A stretch of DNA of 64,000 nucleotides from an uncultured Mucilaginibacter sp. (lineage in GTDB: Bacteria > Bacteroidota > Bacteroidia > Sphingobacteriales > Sphingobacteriaceae), in NCBI RefSeq assembly GCF_913773635.1, contig NZ_CAJYGQ010000009.1, positions 124,001 through 188,000 on the forward strand. The letters run 5' to 3'. Made by a program: the position numbers and the translations under genes. Positions 37,795 to 46,292 of this stretch are shown in pieces; within the stretch, counting starts at the first letter, position 1, and the number at the start of each line of letters is the position of its first letter. The notes beneath the pieces are model-generated. The model did not search any database. It had not been told where the DNA came from and saw nothing but the letters and a program-made list of their open reading frames with translations.

Positions 37795-39210
37795 ATGATT
37801 AACAAATATAAAACGCGCACCTTTTTGGCACTGGCAGCAGTGCTGAGCGTTTCGGCGTGTGTTACAAAAAAGTATCAGGCACCCGGCCTGGATGTTAAAG
37901 GGAGCGTTTACCGCGATACCAGTATAACGGATACGGCATCGATAGCTAACCTGCCTTATAAGCAACTATTCAATGATACTGTTCTTCAAAACCTTATAAA
38001 CGAAGGTTTACAGGAAAACTATGATTTAAAAACAGCGGTGCAGCGTATAAACGAAGCCAGTGCCACTTTACGCCAAAGTAAGGCTGCTTTTTTGCCAAGC
38101 CTTAATGGTGTGGCACAGGTAACGCGTAACAAGCAATCATTAGCAGCATTAAACTTTCCGCCAGAATTTGTTGGTGCCTTTCCGTTGGTAACTACTATTT
38201 CGCAACTGGGATTGAGCACCAGCTGGGAAGCTGATATTTGGGGCAAGCTAAGCAGTGCCAAACGCTCGGCGTTAGCAGGCTTACTGCAAAGTGACGCTGC
38301 TAAGCGCGCCGTTCAAACTCAGCTGATTGCCAACATTGCCAACAGTTATTACAACCTGCTGGCCTTAGATCAGCAATTGCGCATTACCGAGCAAACACTT
38401 AAAAACCGTGTAGCCGACGTTGAAACCATGAAAGCACTTAAAGAAAGTGCAGTTGTTACAGGCGCAGCCGTTGTACAGAGTGAAGCTAACCGTTATGCAG
38501 CAGAGGTAACCATCCCCGATTTAAAACGCAGTATACGTGAAGCCGAAAATGCATTAAGCATATTGCTTGCACGCAGTCCCGGTGCAATTAAACGCAGCTC
38601 TTTAGATGAGCAAAAGCCTTATCATGATTTGCAGGTTGGAGTGGCGTCGCAATTACTTAAAAACCGCCCCGATGTGCAACAGGCCGAATTAGGTTTCAGA
38701 ATGGCGTTTGAAAACACCAACCTAGCGCGTACCTATTTTTATCCGCAGTTAACTATTACAGGACAAGGTGGCGTTTCTACATTAAGAATCAGGAACCTTT
38801 TTGATAACTCTATTTTTTACAGTGTTATTGGCGGTTTAACTCAGCCTATATTTAGCCGTGGCGAAAACAAAGCGCGGTTGCGTACAGCGCAGGCGCGTCA
38901 GCAATCGGCGTATTATGCTTTCCAGCAATCGTTACTTACTGCCGGCGGCGAAGTATCAAACGCATTATTTGCTTACCAGGCAGCAGTTGAAAAACAAGGC
39001 AGTCGCGCTAATCAGCTTAAAGCATTAGAAAAAGCGGTTGACTATACTAAAGAGCTGCTTCGGTATAGTTCATCTACAAATTATACGGATGTATTAACCT
39101 CTGAGCAAAGCCTTTTAGCCGCAAAGCTGAGCAGCGTGAACGACAGATTACAGGAGCTGCAGGCTATTGTAAACTTGTATCAGGCACTTGGTGGCGGCTG
39201 GAAACAATAA
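37795..39210 (+). CDS. Outer-membrane efflux channel lipoprotein (OprM/NodT family)
   Basis: This 471-residue TolC-like channel completes the tripartite pump. A lipoprotein signal ends in LSVSACVT (Cys22). Two repeated outer-membrane-efflux regions (about 60-250 and 265-465), each with long coiled-coil helices, match the family. ATG 37795 begins 34 bases after the pump stop. A strong terminator follows, ending the operon. Confidence 0.92.
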   Translation: MINKYKTRTFLALAAVLSVSACVTKKYQAPGLDVKGSVYRDTSITDTASIANLPYKQLFNDTVLQNLINEGLQENYDLKTAVQRINEASATLRQSKAAFLPSLNGVAQVTRNKQSLAALNFPPEFVGAFPLVTTISQLGLSTSWEADIWGKLSSAKRSALAGLLQSDAAKRAVQTQLIANIANSYYNLLALDQQLRITEQTLKNRVADVETMKALKESAVVTGAAVVQSEANRYAAEVTIPDLKRSIREAENALSILLARSPGAIKRSSLDEQKPYHDLQVGVASQLLKNRPDVQQAELGFRMAFENTNLARTYFYPQLTITGQGGVSTLRIRNLFDNSIFYSVIGGLTQPIFSRGENKARLRTAQARQQSAYYAFQQSLLTAGGEVSNALFAYQAAVEKQGSRANQLKALEKAVDYTKELLRYSSSTNYTDVLTSEQSLLAAKLSSVNDRLQELQAIVNLYQALGGGWKQ

Positions 39211-39236
39211 GTTACCAGCGATTGAATAAATTCAGC

Positions 39237-39265
39237 AAAGCCTTCCGGTAACTCCGGAAGGCTTT
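39237..39265 (+). terminator. Terminator of the efflux operon
   Basis: A perfect 12-bp stem (AAAGCCTTCCGG with CCGGAAGGCTTT) and a 5-base loop are followed by TTGTTTTTT. The T-run also contains the -33 TTG of the next gene's promoter. Confidence 0.92.
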
Positions 39266-39294
39266 TGTTTTTTAAAACTTTGTAATTAACTTTG
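39265..39294 (+). promoter_or_regulatory. Promoter of the DoxX-like gene
   Basis: TTG at 39265-39267, a 19-base spacer and the perfect -7 element TAACTTTG (39287-39294) form a textbook Bacteroidota promoter, 22 bases before the ATG. It is embedded in the tail of the preceding terminator. Confidence 0.8.
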
Positions 39295-39316
39295 CTTTAC
39301 AAAGTACTTTTTTAAT

Positions 39317-40033
39317 ATGGACTTACAATCTAAACTTGATAACCTGTATGCTAAGGCGAAGGCAAATATTTGGTTGCAATACTTTTCGGTTTTTAACAGG
39401 GTTACATTGGCTGCCGGCTTTATACTTGCCGGGTGGCCCAAAATAACAGGTGAACGCTTTACAAACCTGCATAACAACCAGCCTATGGGCCACTATCTTG
39501 AAGCGCTGTTCCATACCGGATACTATTACACGTTTATAGGCATCTTACAAATACTGGCCGGAATTTTACTGCTTATACCCCGTACAGTTGTATTAGGCGC
39601 GCTTTTGTATTTGCCTATAATACTCAACATCTTCATACTGTCACTATCAGTAAGATTTGAGGGCTCACTGCTTTCTGCCCCCCTTATGATACTGGCAAAC
39701 TTGTACCTGTTATGCTGGAACTATGATAAGCTGAAATTTATTCTTCCGTTTAAAACTTTAACGCCACTGGTAGCTCAACTAGCTGTTGATAAACGCTTTC
39801 CGTTTAAGTTTTTTGCCGGCTGCTTTGCACTTATAGTGGCTGTGTTATTTACTATAACACACTCTTTTTCTATAATGCCCCGTAACACGTTAAAAGATTG
39901 CAAAAGCCAATGCTACAGACGGGAATCACCGAAGGGCTGCATGGTATTTTGTGAATGTATACATGAAAAAGGCCAATCACTTAATAAAGCGTTGGCCAAT
40001 TATAGAAAAGCTGTACAAGCAGAGAAACGCTAA
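39317..40033 (+). CDS. DoxX-like membrane protein with a cysteine-rich tail
   Basis: This 238-residue protein has four to five membrane spans (about 24-42, 68-86, 90-110, 115-132, 160-178) and the DoxX-like FILAGWPKITGERF. DoxX relatives are linked to membrane redox or sulfur metabolism, but roles vary. The C-terminal tail carries CX3CX8CX3CXC (DCKSQC ... CMVFCEC, about 195-212), which could bind a metal or form disulfides. It is preceded by a strong promoter and is probably a single-gene unit, convergent with the AIM24 genes. Confidence 0.65.
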   Translation: MDLQSKLDNLYAKAKANIWLQYFSVFNRVTLAAGFILAGWPKITGERFTNLHNNQPMGHYLEALFHTGYYYTFIGILQILAGILLLIPRTVVLGALLYLPIILNIFILSLSVRFEGSLLSAPLMILANLYLLCWNYDKLKFILPFKTLTPLVAQLAVDKRFPFKFFAGCFALIVAVLFTITHSFSIMPRNTLKDCKSQCYRRESPKGCMVFCECIHEKGQSLNKALANYRKAVQAEKR

Positions 40034-40048
40034 CTCAATATGTTAACA

Positions 40049-40735
40049 TTAATTATTTGACTTTACAGGCCTGAATGGATTTACCCATGATATGAAGGGT
40101 GATATTTTACGAGTTTGTATCCAAACACGGCCTTTACCTTTAAAACGGCACACCAAACCTTCGCCTGAGAAGAATAATGATTTATAGCCACCTATTCTGG
40201 CTATTTCATACGCAAGTCCATCTGTAAAAGCTACAATATGACCGGTATCAATCACGTAACCTTCTTCAACATCAATAGGTATAATGCCGCCGTATGAGTT
40301 GAACCATAAATCGCCTGTACCCGAACATTTGATGAGGAAAAAGCTTTCGCCCGAAAAGAAACCCTTTGTAAAACCCTGCCACTTGCTTTCAACCGTAATA
40401 TTATAGGCTGAGGCTAAAAAAGCGGTATTTTGAAGGTATATAGTCTCGTTTTGCAGATAAATATGCTCAACATCACCCGGACAGGCAGGTGCTATCTGAA
40501 TTTCCGCATCTCCGTTATTTGCAGTAAATTCATTGATGAATATAGATTCTCCGCTTAAAAAGCGGGCAAAGCCACCCTTTAGCTTGGTCTTCATTTCCAG
40601 GTTGGTGTCCATGGCAGCCATTGCTGCAGCTTCAACCTTTAATTTTTGCCCTGATGAAACGGTAACTGAAAGAAAGCCATAATCGGGCTTGCATTCCATC
40701 CTGAAATCAAATCCTTTTTTTTCTGTTAATTCCAT
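40049..40735 (-). CDS. AIM24 / TIGR00266 family protein (copy 3)
   Basis: This 228-residue beta-rich protein belongs to the AIM24 (DUF124) family, known from bacteria to mitochondria with no settled biochemical function. Family features are the repeated GESxFxxxF-type loops (SGESIFINEF, SGESFFLIKC), EEGYVIDTGHIVAF and a C-terminal SGEGLVCRFKGKGRVWIQTR. No signal peptide is seen. It is the last of three adjacent paralogues, one base after copy 2, and ends the M48-AIM24 operon. Confidence 0.88.
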   Translation of the reverse strand: MELTEKKGFDFRMECKPDYGFLSVTVSSGQKLKVEAAAMAAMDTNLEMKTKLKGGFARFLSGESIFINEFTANNGDAEIQIAPACPGDVEHIYLQNETIYLQNTAFLASAYNITVESKWQGFTKGFFSGESFFLIKCSGTGDLWFNSYGGIIPIDVEEGYVIDTGHIVAFTDGLAYEIARIGGYKSLFFSGEGLVCRFKGKGRVWIQTRKISPFISWVNPFRPVKSNN

Positions 40736-40736
40736 A

Positions 40737-41447
40737 TTATCTTGGCTTTAATCTTGGACCTAAACTATATCCAAATGATGATGTATTGTGTGATTGTATC
40801 CAAACGGTACCCTTTCCTCTGAATTTGCAAACAAAGCCTTCGCCACCCAAAAATGAGCTCACCCAGCTTTTACCTGCCTTCGTAAGTGAAAAGTTTAAAC
40901 TTTCATCAAATGCAACAATATGGCCGGTGTCAACTATGTACTCGCCATCTATATCTATAGGGTAAATAGCTCCGAAAGAATTTATAATTACGGTTCCTTT
41001 TCCACGTACGTCAAGCCAAAAAAGGCCTTCTTTTGATATGAGCGACTTGAACCCCTGCCAGTTCATATCAATTTCAATACCCGGAGTGCTGGCCACATAA
41101 GAGCCGCCCTGTACAATTAAACCTTCGCCGTTGAGTTCTTTAACAAGCATATCGCCGGCATGTACAGCGCCAAGCCACACAGTTCCGCCCTGTTTACCCG
41201 CAGTGTAATGATTAAGGAAAAAGTTTTCGCCGCCGAGCATGCGTTTTATACCCTTCATAATACTACCCGAGCCTTTTTTGTGGGTTGTGGTAGTCATGGT
41301 GATATCTGGGCTCATTGCTATCATCGCTCCTCCCTCCGCAGTAAATTCCTGCCCCGGATTGAGCTTTACTTCGGCCGCTGATGAACCCGGTTGCAATTGA
41401 AGATTTACATTGAGCGTATTGCCGTTTGGTGTGAAATACTGTTCCAT
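40737..41447 (-). CDS. AIM24 / TIGR00266 family protein (copy 2)
   Basis: This 236-residue paralogue has the same loop set (GGENFFLNHY, DGEYIVDTGHIVAF, GGEGFVCKFRGKGTVWIQ). A Ser/Lys-rich insertion TTTTHKKGSGSIMKGIKRML (about 52-71) distinguishes it from its neighbours. It is cytoplasmic or membrane-peripheral. It has an ATG start, three bases after copy 1. Confidence 0.88.
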   Translation of the reverse strand: MEQYFTPNGNTLNVNLQLQPGSSAAEVKLNPGQEFTAEGGAMIAMSPDITMTTTTHKKGSGSIMKGIKRMLGGENFFLNHYTAGKQGGTVWLGAVHAGDMLVKELNGEGLIVQGGSYVASTPGIEIDMNWQGFKSLISKEGLFWLDVRGKGTVIINSFGAIYPIDIDGEYIVDTGHIVAFDESLNFSLTKAGKSWVSSFLGGEGFVCKFRGKGTVWIQSHNTSSFGYSLGPRLKPR

Positions 41448-41450
41448 AGG

Positions 41451-42113
41451 TTATCTTAAGTGCCTGTTAATCCACGATGCCAGGCCGGCAAGGTTTCGGG
41501 TTTGCATATAAATTTTTCCGTTTCCTTCAACGCGGGTTACAAAACCCTCGCCGCCAAAAATGCTGCTGAATATACCACCGGCAAGCTGTGGCTTTAGTTT
41601 CATGTTTGGGCCGTAGCCAACCAAGTGTCCTGAATCTACAATATATTCGCCGTTTATCTCGCGCTCAATTATACCGCCGTAGGCTCCAAAAATCACTTTT
41701 CCGGTACCTGATACTACCAGTTTAAATAAACCCTCGCCACCAATAAATGAGCCCAAACCTGCCCATCTTAATCCTAGCCTAACCCCGGGCTCAGATGCTA
41801 TATAGGCACCTTGCTGCAGGCAATAACTTTCGCCGTTAAGCTCCTTGATCTCAATATCGCCGGGTGTGGGCTGAGTTAAATGTATGGTAAGTGGCTGGTT
41901 AGTTGGATTGCTGAAGTAGTTTATAAACATACTTTCCTTACCAAAAAACTTACGGGCAAGTCCACCAAAAAAACCACCGTTTAATGCGGCTTTCATATCT
42001 AAACCAGCGGCCATGCTTGACATAGCGTCTGACTCGGCCACGATGGTTTCACCCGGGTCAAGCTCCACTATAACGTGGGCAAAAACAGGTTTTCCTTCAA
42101 TTTTAATGTTCAT
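41451..42113 (-). CDS. AIM24 / TIGR00266 family protein (copy 1)
   Basis: This 220-residue paralogue starts at ATG 42113 (MNIKIEGKPVFAHV). The longer frame to 42170 would overlap the protease gene by 38 bases and adds a low-complexity leader, so I reject it. It has the loops GKESMFINYF, NGEYIVDSGHLVGY and GGEGFVTRVEGNGKIYMQTR. It is the first of three copies, 19 bases after the M48 protease. The protein is probably soluble and forms a beta-sandwich barrel. Confidence 0.88.
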   Translation of the reverse strand: MNIKIEGKPVFAHVIVELDPGETIVAESDAMSSMAAGLDMKAALNGGFFGGLARKFFGKESMFINYFSNPTNQPLTIHLTQPTPGDIEIKELNGESYCLQQGAYIASEPGVRLGLRWAGLGSFIGGEGLFKLVVSGTGKVIFGAYGGIIEREINGEYIVDSGHLVGYGPNMKLKPQLAGGIFSSIFGGEGFVTRVEGNGKIYMQTRNLAGLASWINRHLR

Positions 42114-42132
42114 GTTGAGGTTTATGATTTGC

Positions 42133-43254
42133 TTAGTGTTTGTTGAGTAACTTCCTTTTAAAATCGGCAAACGTGTCAGGAAGCGGGTTAAAACTTCCCT
42201 TTGTTTCCTTTTGCTTTTGTTTAAGATGAGCTATACGATCATCAGTATTTGGGTGAGTTGATAAAAATGAAAGATCAACGTTTTTGTTTACCAACGTGTC
42301 CATTTTTGACTGATTGTCTTTTTTAAGTGTTTCAAAAAAGCTGATTAAGCCCTTAGGGTTAATACGGGCTTTCACCAGGTAATCCCAACCTGTTTCATCA
42401 GCCTCGTTTTCAAATGTGCGGCTGTTAGATAACGACGCCAAGTCGCCGCCAAATGAGGCAAAGGTACCTGCAAGTGCGCTAACATCGCCAAGGGTTGCGG
42501 CAAGTATGGTATAAATACCCACATTGTTAATTACCCCCCTTATATGATGACGGCGGGTAACATGTGCCAGCTCGTGTCCGAGGACACCCATTACTTCTTC
42601 CCATGATTTAGCATTATCAATTAAGCCACTTTGTATAATTACTTTACCCCCAGGCAGTGCAAATGCATTGATGGATGGATCCTTAACAAAGTATAATGAT
42701 ACCGGATAGCCTTCTTTTTCAACCTGCTTAAATAACGGTGCGCCTACACGCATAAACTCCTTTTTAAGCGAGTCGTTCTGAATAAACTTGTATTGCAGAG
42801 ATAGCGCGTTAAAAAGTTTGTCGCCGGCAGCTCTTTCCCATGATGCAGGCACTCTTGATGCCAAACCTTCTACCATTTTATCTTTAAGCAGATACAAAGC
42901 GCCAATTAAGCCAAACAGCAATACAACAACCAGCAAACTGCCTTTAACCAAGCTACCAAGTGTTTTTCGGGCTTTATTTATTTGTTGACTAAACTGGCTG
43001 TCACTCTGCAAAACCGGATCTTTTAGTATGGCCTTATCAGAGGTATAAATTGAAATTTGACTTTGACTTTCGTTTTTAAGAAATATAAAACGGTTGCCAG
43101 CACCCCCTGCACTTATGTTTAATGCAGACAAGGGTATTTTGTAAGTAAATACATCAGAGGAGAAGACAGCCGCCAGGGTGTCTATATGCAGTAAGCCTGA
43201 ACATCTTCCGCCAGAGACATCAGGATGTATAATTATAGCCTGGTAATTGCGCAA
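42133..43254 (-). CDS. M48 family zinc metalloprotease with DUF7092-like N-terminus
   Basis: This membrane-anchored zinc protease of 373 residues has an N-terminal beta domain (about 1-80), a single span (about 104-123) and an M48 catalytic domain. The zinc motif HELAH (His227, Glu228, His231) and the third ligand glutamate in NEADETGW (Glu284) are intact. Related enzymes (BepA, LoiP, HtpX) take part in envelope protein quality control. The start is probably TTG at 43254, because an in-frame stop lies just upstream and no earlier Met fits. It heads an operon with three AIM24 genes. Confidence 0.85.
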   Translation of the reverse strand: MRNYQAIIIHPDVSGGRCSGLLHIDTLAAVFSSDVFTYKIPLSALNISAGGAGNRFIFLKNESQSQISIYTSDKAILKDPVLQSDSQFSQQINKARKTLGSLVKGSLLVVVLLFGLIGALYLLKDKMVEGLASRVPASWERAAGDKLFNALSLQYKFIQNDSLKKEFMRVGAPLFKQVEKEGYPVSLYFVKDPSINAFALPGGKVIIQSGLIDNAKSWEEVMGVLGHELAHVTRRHHIRGVINNVGIYTILAATLGDVSALAGTFASFGGDLASLSNSRTFENEADETGWDYLVKARINPKGLISFFETLKKDNQSKMDTLVNKNVDLSFLSTHPNTDDRIAHLKQKQKETKGSFNPLPDTFADFKRKLLNKH

Positions 43255-43355
43255 TGGATATTATGATATGATTTAATGGTTGTAAGATAAAAGTACTTCG
43301 CGAAATATTCAACCAGCAATAAAATTTATAATTAAACCATAAACTATAAGTGGAA

Positions 43356-43814
43356 TTACTGTGGCACCACAATCGCATTTTCCAAGCCTGCAGGCTTCAA
43401 CATAGCCAGCGCGGGCAAAAGCTTATTTAAATCCTTCCTGCTGGCCGCTCCCTTTAAGCTAACTTTTCCCTTAGTTACACTTGCCCAAACCTGTGGGTAT
43501 CGGCTTAAAACACTGTCAACACTTTGCTTCATGGGTAAATCATCAGTGAGTGTTACCGGACCTATTGCAATAGATTCATTAACGCCTTTTATAACATGGA
43601 TTGATTTTACGGTTTGCAACACTATTTGCTTTGATTTATATGACGGGCAAACACCTGTTAACGTAACAACTTTATCTTTAACAGCGTAGTTCACACCCAT
43701 AAAAGCCACCTCGGTTTGTGCCTTAACAGCTATGTCGGCCTTTATATTACTATCAGTAGTGCAGGCTATTAAACTCAAGGCTGCTGCTACCGTTATTGCG
43801 AAAAATGCTTTCAT
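43356..43814 (-). CDS. BON-domain lipoprotein
   Basis: This 152-residue protein has a lipoprotein signal ending in LSLIACTT (Cys18). Two BON-like modules follow, about 30-83 and 95-150, each with the beta-alpha pattern (VTLTGVCPSYKSKQIVLQTV; VSLKGAASRKDLNKLLPALA). BON domains bind phospholipid or peptidoglycan and occur in OsmY and DolP, envelope-stress proteins. It lies upstream of the M48 protease gene, about 100 bases away on the same strand, suggesting a shared envelope role. Confidence 0.8.
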   Translation of the reverse strand: MKAFFAITVAAALSLIACTTDSNIKADIAVKAQTEVAFMGVNYAVKDKVVTLTGVCPSYKSKQIVLQTVKSIHVIKGVNESIAIGPVTLTDDLPMKQSVDSVLSRYPQVWASVTKGKVSLKGAASRKDLNKLLPALAMLKPAGLENAIVVPQ

Positions 43815-43970
43815 TTGTTATTACTTATAACTATTCAACCATGATTTTGAAAAAAAGTTACGTGCTTATTCAATTAAGAGATGCGTGCTCTTTCTTTAAA
43901 CTAACTCTCCTTATAATTTAAAGTGTTAAACTTCACGAAGCAATACATATCTAACTATGCATTAATATTA

Positions 43971-43978
43971 TATTTTTG
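43971..43978 (+). promoter_or_regulatory. -7 element of the AraC gene
   Basis: TATTTTTG matches TAnnTTTG 20 bases before the ATG. No clear -33 TTG is visible at the usual distance, so this promoter may need an activator. Confidence 0.5.
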
Positions 43979-43998
43979 TTAAGCATTCCGGTACCGTT

Positions 43999-44880
43999 AT
44001 GATCAAAAGAAATTTTCAGCATACATTTTCACTACTGAACGTTGATTATGTGAAACTTGGACCGAAATGGAATTACAAGAATGTAATAAGTCCTTACAAT
44101 CGCATTTATTATATTAATGAGGGCGAGGGTGAGCTATCTGACTCATACGGCACTCATAAACTTGAAGCCGGTTACCTTTACATTGTACCTAGCTTTACCC
44201 TTTGTGATATGCTTTGTAAGCAAAATATGGGGCAATACTTTGTGCAGTTTTTTGAAGATTCTGCCGACGGCAATTCACTATTTGCCGATCATCGTAAAAT
44301 AATGAAGGCCGAAGCCTCTGCCCTTGATCAGAATATATTTGACAGACTGCTGGAAATAAATCCGGGAAGGGGAATTAACCGGTCAGACAATCCAAGAATT
44401 TACGAGAAGGATGTTTTTTACAAAGAATATCAGCAGTTAAACAATCAACAAAACCTGAGCGTGTTTATGGAAACCCAGGGTATATTACTGCAACTTACAT
44501 CAAGGTTTTTAACGCCCCAATTTTTTAAGCCGGCGTTAAAAAAAGTTATACCCAACAAAATAGCCGAAACCTTAAATTACATTCAGGTAAACCTTCACAC
44601 TGATCTTTCTGTTGCGCAACTGGCTTTGCGCTTAAACCAAAACGCCGATTATTTTTCACGGCAGTTTAAACTTTATACAGGCACCAGGCCGGTACACTAC
44701 ATCAACGAAAAACGTGTGGAACGGGCGCAATACCTTATGGCTACAAGCCGAATGACCTACTCAGAAATTAGTAAGCAAATAGGGTTTGAAGATCTATCGT
44801 ACTTTTCAAAAACGTTTAAACGCTTTACTGGCCTGTCACCAAAAGATTATAAAAAACAGATGTTTAGCGTAGGTTTATAG
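43999..44880 (+). CDS. AraC family transcriptional regulator
   Basis: This 293-residue regulator has an N-terminal cupin-like sensing domain (about 20-110) and a C-terminal AraC DNA-binding domain with two helix-turn-helix units (about 190-288; AQLALRLNQNADYFSRQFK and YSEISKQIGFEDLSYFSKTF). It is convergent with the fucose operon, about 40 bases away. It is the best candidate activator of the shared promoter box found at 48735, 56185 and 59887. The probable inducer is L-fucose or a related sugar; this is inferred from context. Confidence 0.85.
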   Translation: MIKRNFQHTFSLLNVDYVKLGPKWNYKNVISPYNRIYYINEGEGELSDSYGTHKLEAGYLYIVPSFTLCDMLCKQNMGQYFVQFFEDSADGNSLFADHRKIMKAEASALDQNIFDRLLEINPGRGINRSDNPRIYEKDVFYKEYQQLNNQQNLSVFMETQGILLQLTSRFLTPQFFKPALKKVIPNKIAETLNYIQVNLHTDLSVAQLALRLNQNADYFSRQFKLYTGTRPVHYINEKRVERAQYLMATSRMTYSEISKQIGFEDLSYFSKTFKRFTGLSPKDYKKQMFSVGL

Positions 44881-44920
44881 CATCATTGATGACAGGCCTT
44901 AATTAAAGATTACGTTCTAC

Positions 44921-45262
44921 TTAAGCGTTTAAGTCAAATATGCGGTTCATGAGTATCCATTTTTCGCCATCTTTAGCCCAGGGCAAAGGCTGCTGAAATT
45001 TCCACATCAATTCTTCCCACTCCTGTACTTTTGGATTTTCGGCATCCATAGCAGCTTTCCTTTCAGCTGAAAAATCTTCATCAACTTCCATAATCATAAA
45101 CAAACGGTTACCGGTGCGATAAATTTCCATTGATGTTATTGAAGCATCTTTTATACTTTTTTTTATTTCGGGCCATCCATGTTCACTTGAGTGCCAGTGT
45201 TCATATTCTTTTATTAGCGCCTCATCATCTTTTAAATCAAGTGCGTAGCAAAATCTTTTCAT
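44921..45262 (-). CDS. L-rhamnose/L-fucose mutarotase family protein (RhaM-like)
   Basis: This 113-residue protein belongs to the RhaM (DUF718) family, which interconverts alpha and beta anomers of 6-deoxy sugars. The conserved aromatic/His region is in YEHWHSSEHGWPEI (about 20-33), with WEELMWKFQQPLPWA near 81-95. It is the last gene of the operon Zn-ADH, FucP, aldo-keto reductase, mutarotase. Beside fucose genes it most likely acts on L-fucose, feeding the pyranose anomer that the dehydrogenase uses. Confidence 0.85.
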   Translation of the reverse strand: MKRFCYALDLKDDEALIKEYEHWHSSEHGWPEIKKSIKDASITSMEIYRTGNRLFMIMEVDEDFSAERKAAMDAENPKVQEWEELMWKFQQPLPWAKDGEKWILMNRIFDLNA

Positions 45263-45264
45263 AT

Positions 45265-46290
45265 TTAGTTATTATTCAAATAGCGTTCAAAATATTGTTC
45301 GTCAACCAACCTGGCATTTACCAGGTTAGCCCAAAAATCAACGGGAATAGTTGCATTTAACAACGTACTGTTTTCATGCACATTGCCGGGGCTGGCAGCG
45401 CTTAAAGCAATTGAGCTTACACCCGGTGCACGAAATGCAAAGGTCATAGCCGCCTGAGCCGGAGTTACATTATGCCTGGTGCAAATACTAAAAAAGGAAT
45501 CGCGCCACTGGTATAATGCGCTATTGTGTTTTGGGTTAATTGAGCTGTAGTTGTAATAATTAGCACCAACAACAAAGCCTCCGTTGAAAACAGCCGCATT
45601 AATTATGCTTATATTATTGTCTCTCAAGTGTTCCATAAATTCAACCACCTCTCTTGGATGACTATGTATGGTAAGGCTGTTTGCAAGCATTACCCAGTCC
45701 AACTGCACATCGCGACATATACGGGCAATGGTGCGCCAGTCTTTTGCACCTATGCCAACTGATGCCACTTCACCTTTAACCTTAAGCTCGAGCAGTGCTT
45801 TGTAAGCTTCAATTATATCACGGTACCGTTTCTTCCTTTCGTTTATATCACCAGCGGCCTGTAAGTACTCATCAGGGTCGTGAACTGACACCATTTTTGC
45901 CTTGTACTTTCCCAGCAGCATATTACCCTGCAGGTAGCAGGCTAAAATGCCATGATAGCTGATTTTTTGTTCGGCATCATGTTTCAAATCCTTCCAAACA
46001 CCGGGCTCAAATGTTGGCGCTGCGGAGGTTAAGGGTTTACGAAACCATCCTAATTTATTACTGATGACAACATCACTTGGATTAATTTGCAAATGCTCCA
46101 GACTTTGCCCAAGCGACTCAAGCGCCAAACCTGCACCATACTTACCGGCCGAATCAAAGTAAACAGGCGTATTTTGATGCTGCATGCAAGCGCTAACAAC
46201 CTCAAGTTTCTGATTTATTGATGTAGCCTTGTATAAATTCCCCAGTACGCTTGTGCCGTAAATTAATGGTGGAAGTGCGCAGGTGCTCAT
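45265..46290 (-). CDS. Aldo/keto reductase, L-fucose (D-threo-aldose) 1-dehydrogenase type
   Basis: This 341-residue (beta/alpha)8 NAD(P)-dependent enzyme should oxidise L-fucose at C1 to L-fuconolactone. The catalytic tetrad is visible: Asp and Tyr in YFDSAGKYGAG (about 44-54), Lys in ISNKLGWF (about 75-82) and His in VSVHDPDEY (about 135-143). The cofactor-side SAASPGNVHEN near the C-terminus is also present. It is 2 bases from the permease and 2 from the mutarotase. The call as fucose dehydrogenase rests on family and context. Confidence 0.85.
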   Translation of the reverse strand: MSTCALPPLIYGTSVLGNLYKATSINQKLEVVSACMQHQNTPVYFDSAGKYGAGLALESLGQSLEHLQINPSDVVISNKLGWFRKPLTSAAPTFEPGVWKDLKHDAEQKISYHGILACYLQGNMLLGKYKAKMVSVHDPDEYLQAAGDINERKKRYRDIIEAYKALLELKVKGEVASVGIGAKDWRTIARICRDVQLDWVMLANSLTIHSHPREVVEFMEHLRDNNISIINAAVFNGGFVVGANYYNYSSINPKHNSALYQWRDSFFSICTRHNVTPAQAAMTFAFRAPGVSSIALSAASPGNVHENSTLLNATIPVDFWANLVNARLVDEQYFERYLNNN

Positions 46291-46292
46291 GA

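Noticed and set aside
42114..42170. Longer start for AIM24 copy 1
   Set aside because: It overlaps the M48 gene by 38 bases and does not look like the family N-terminus; ATG 42113 fits.
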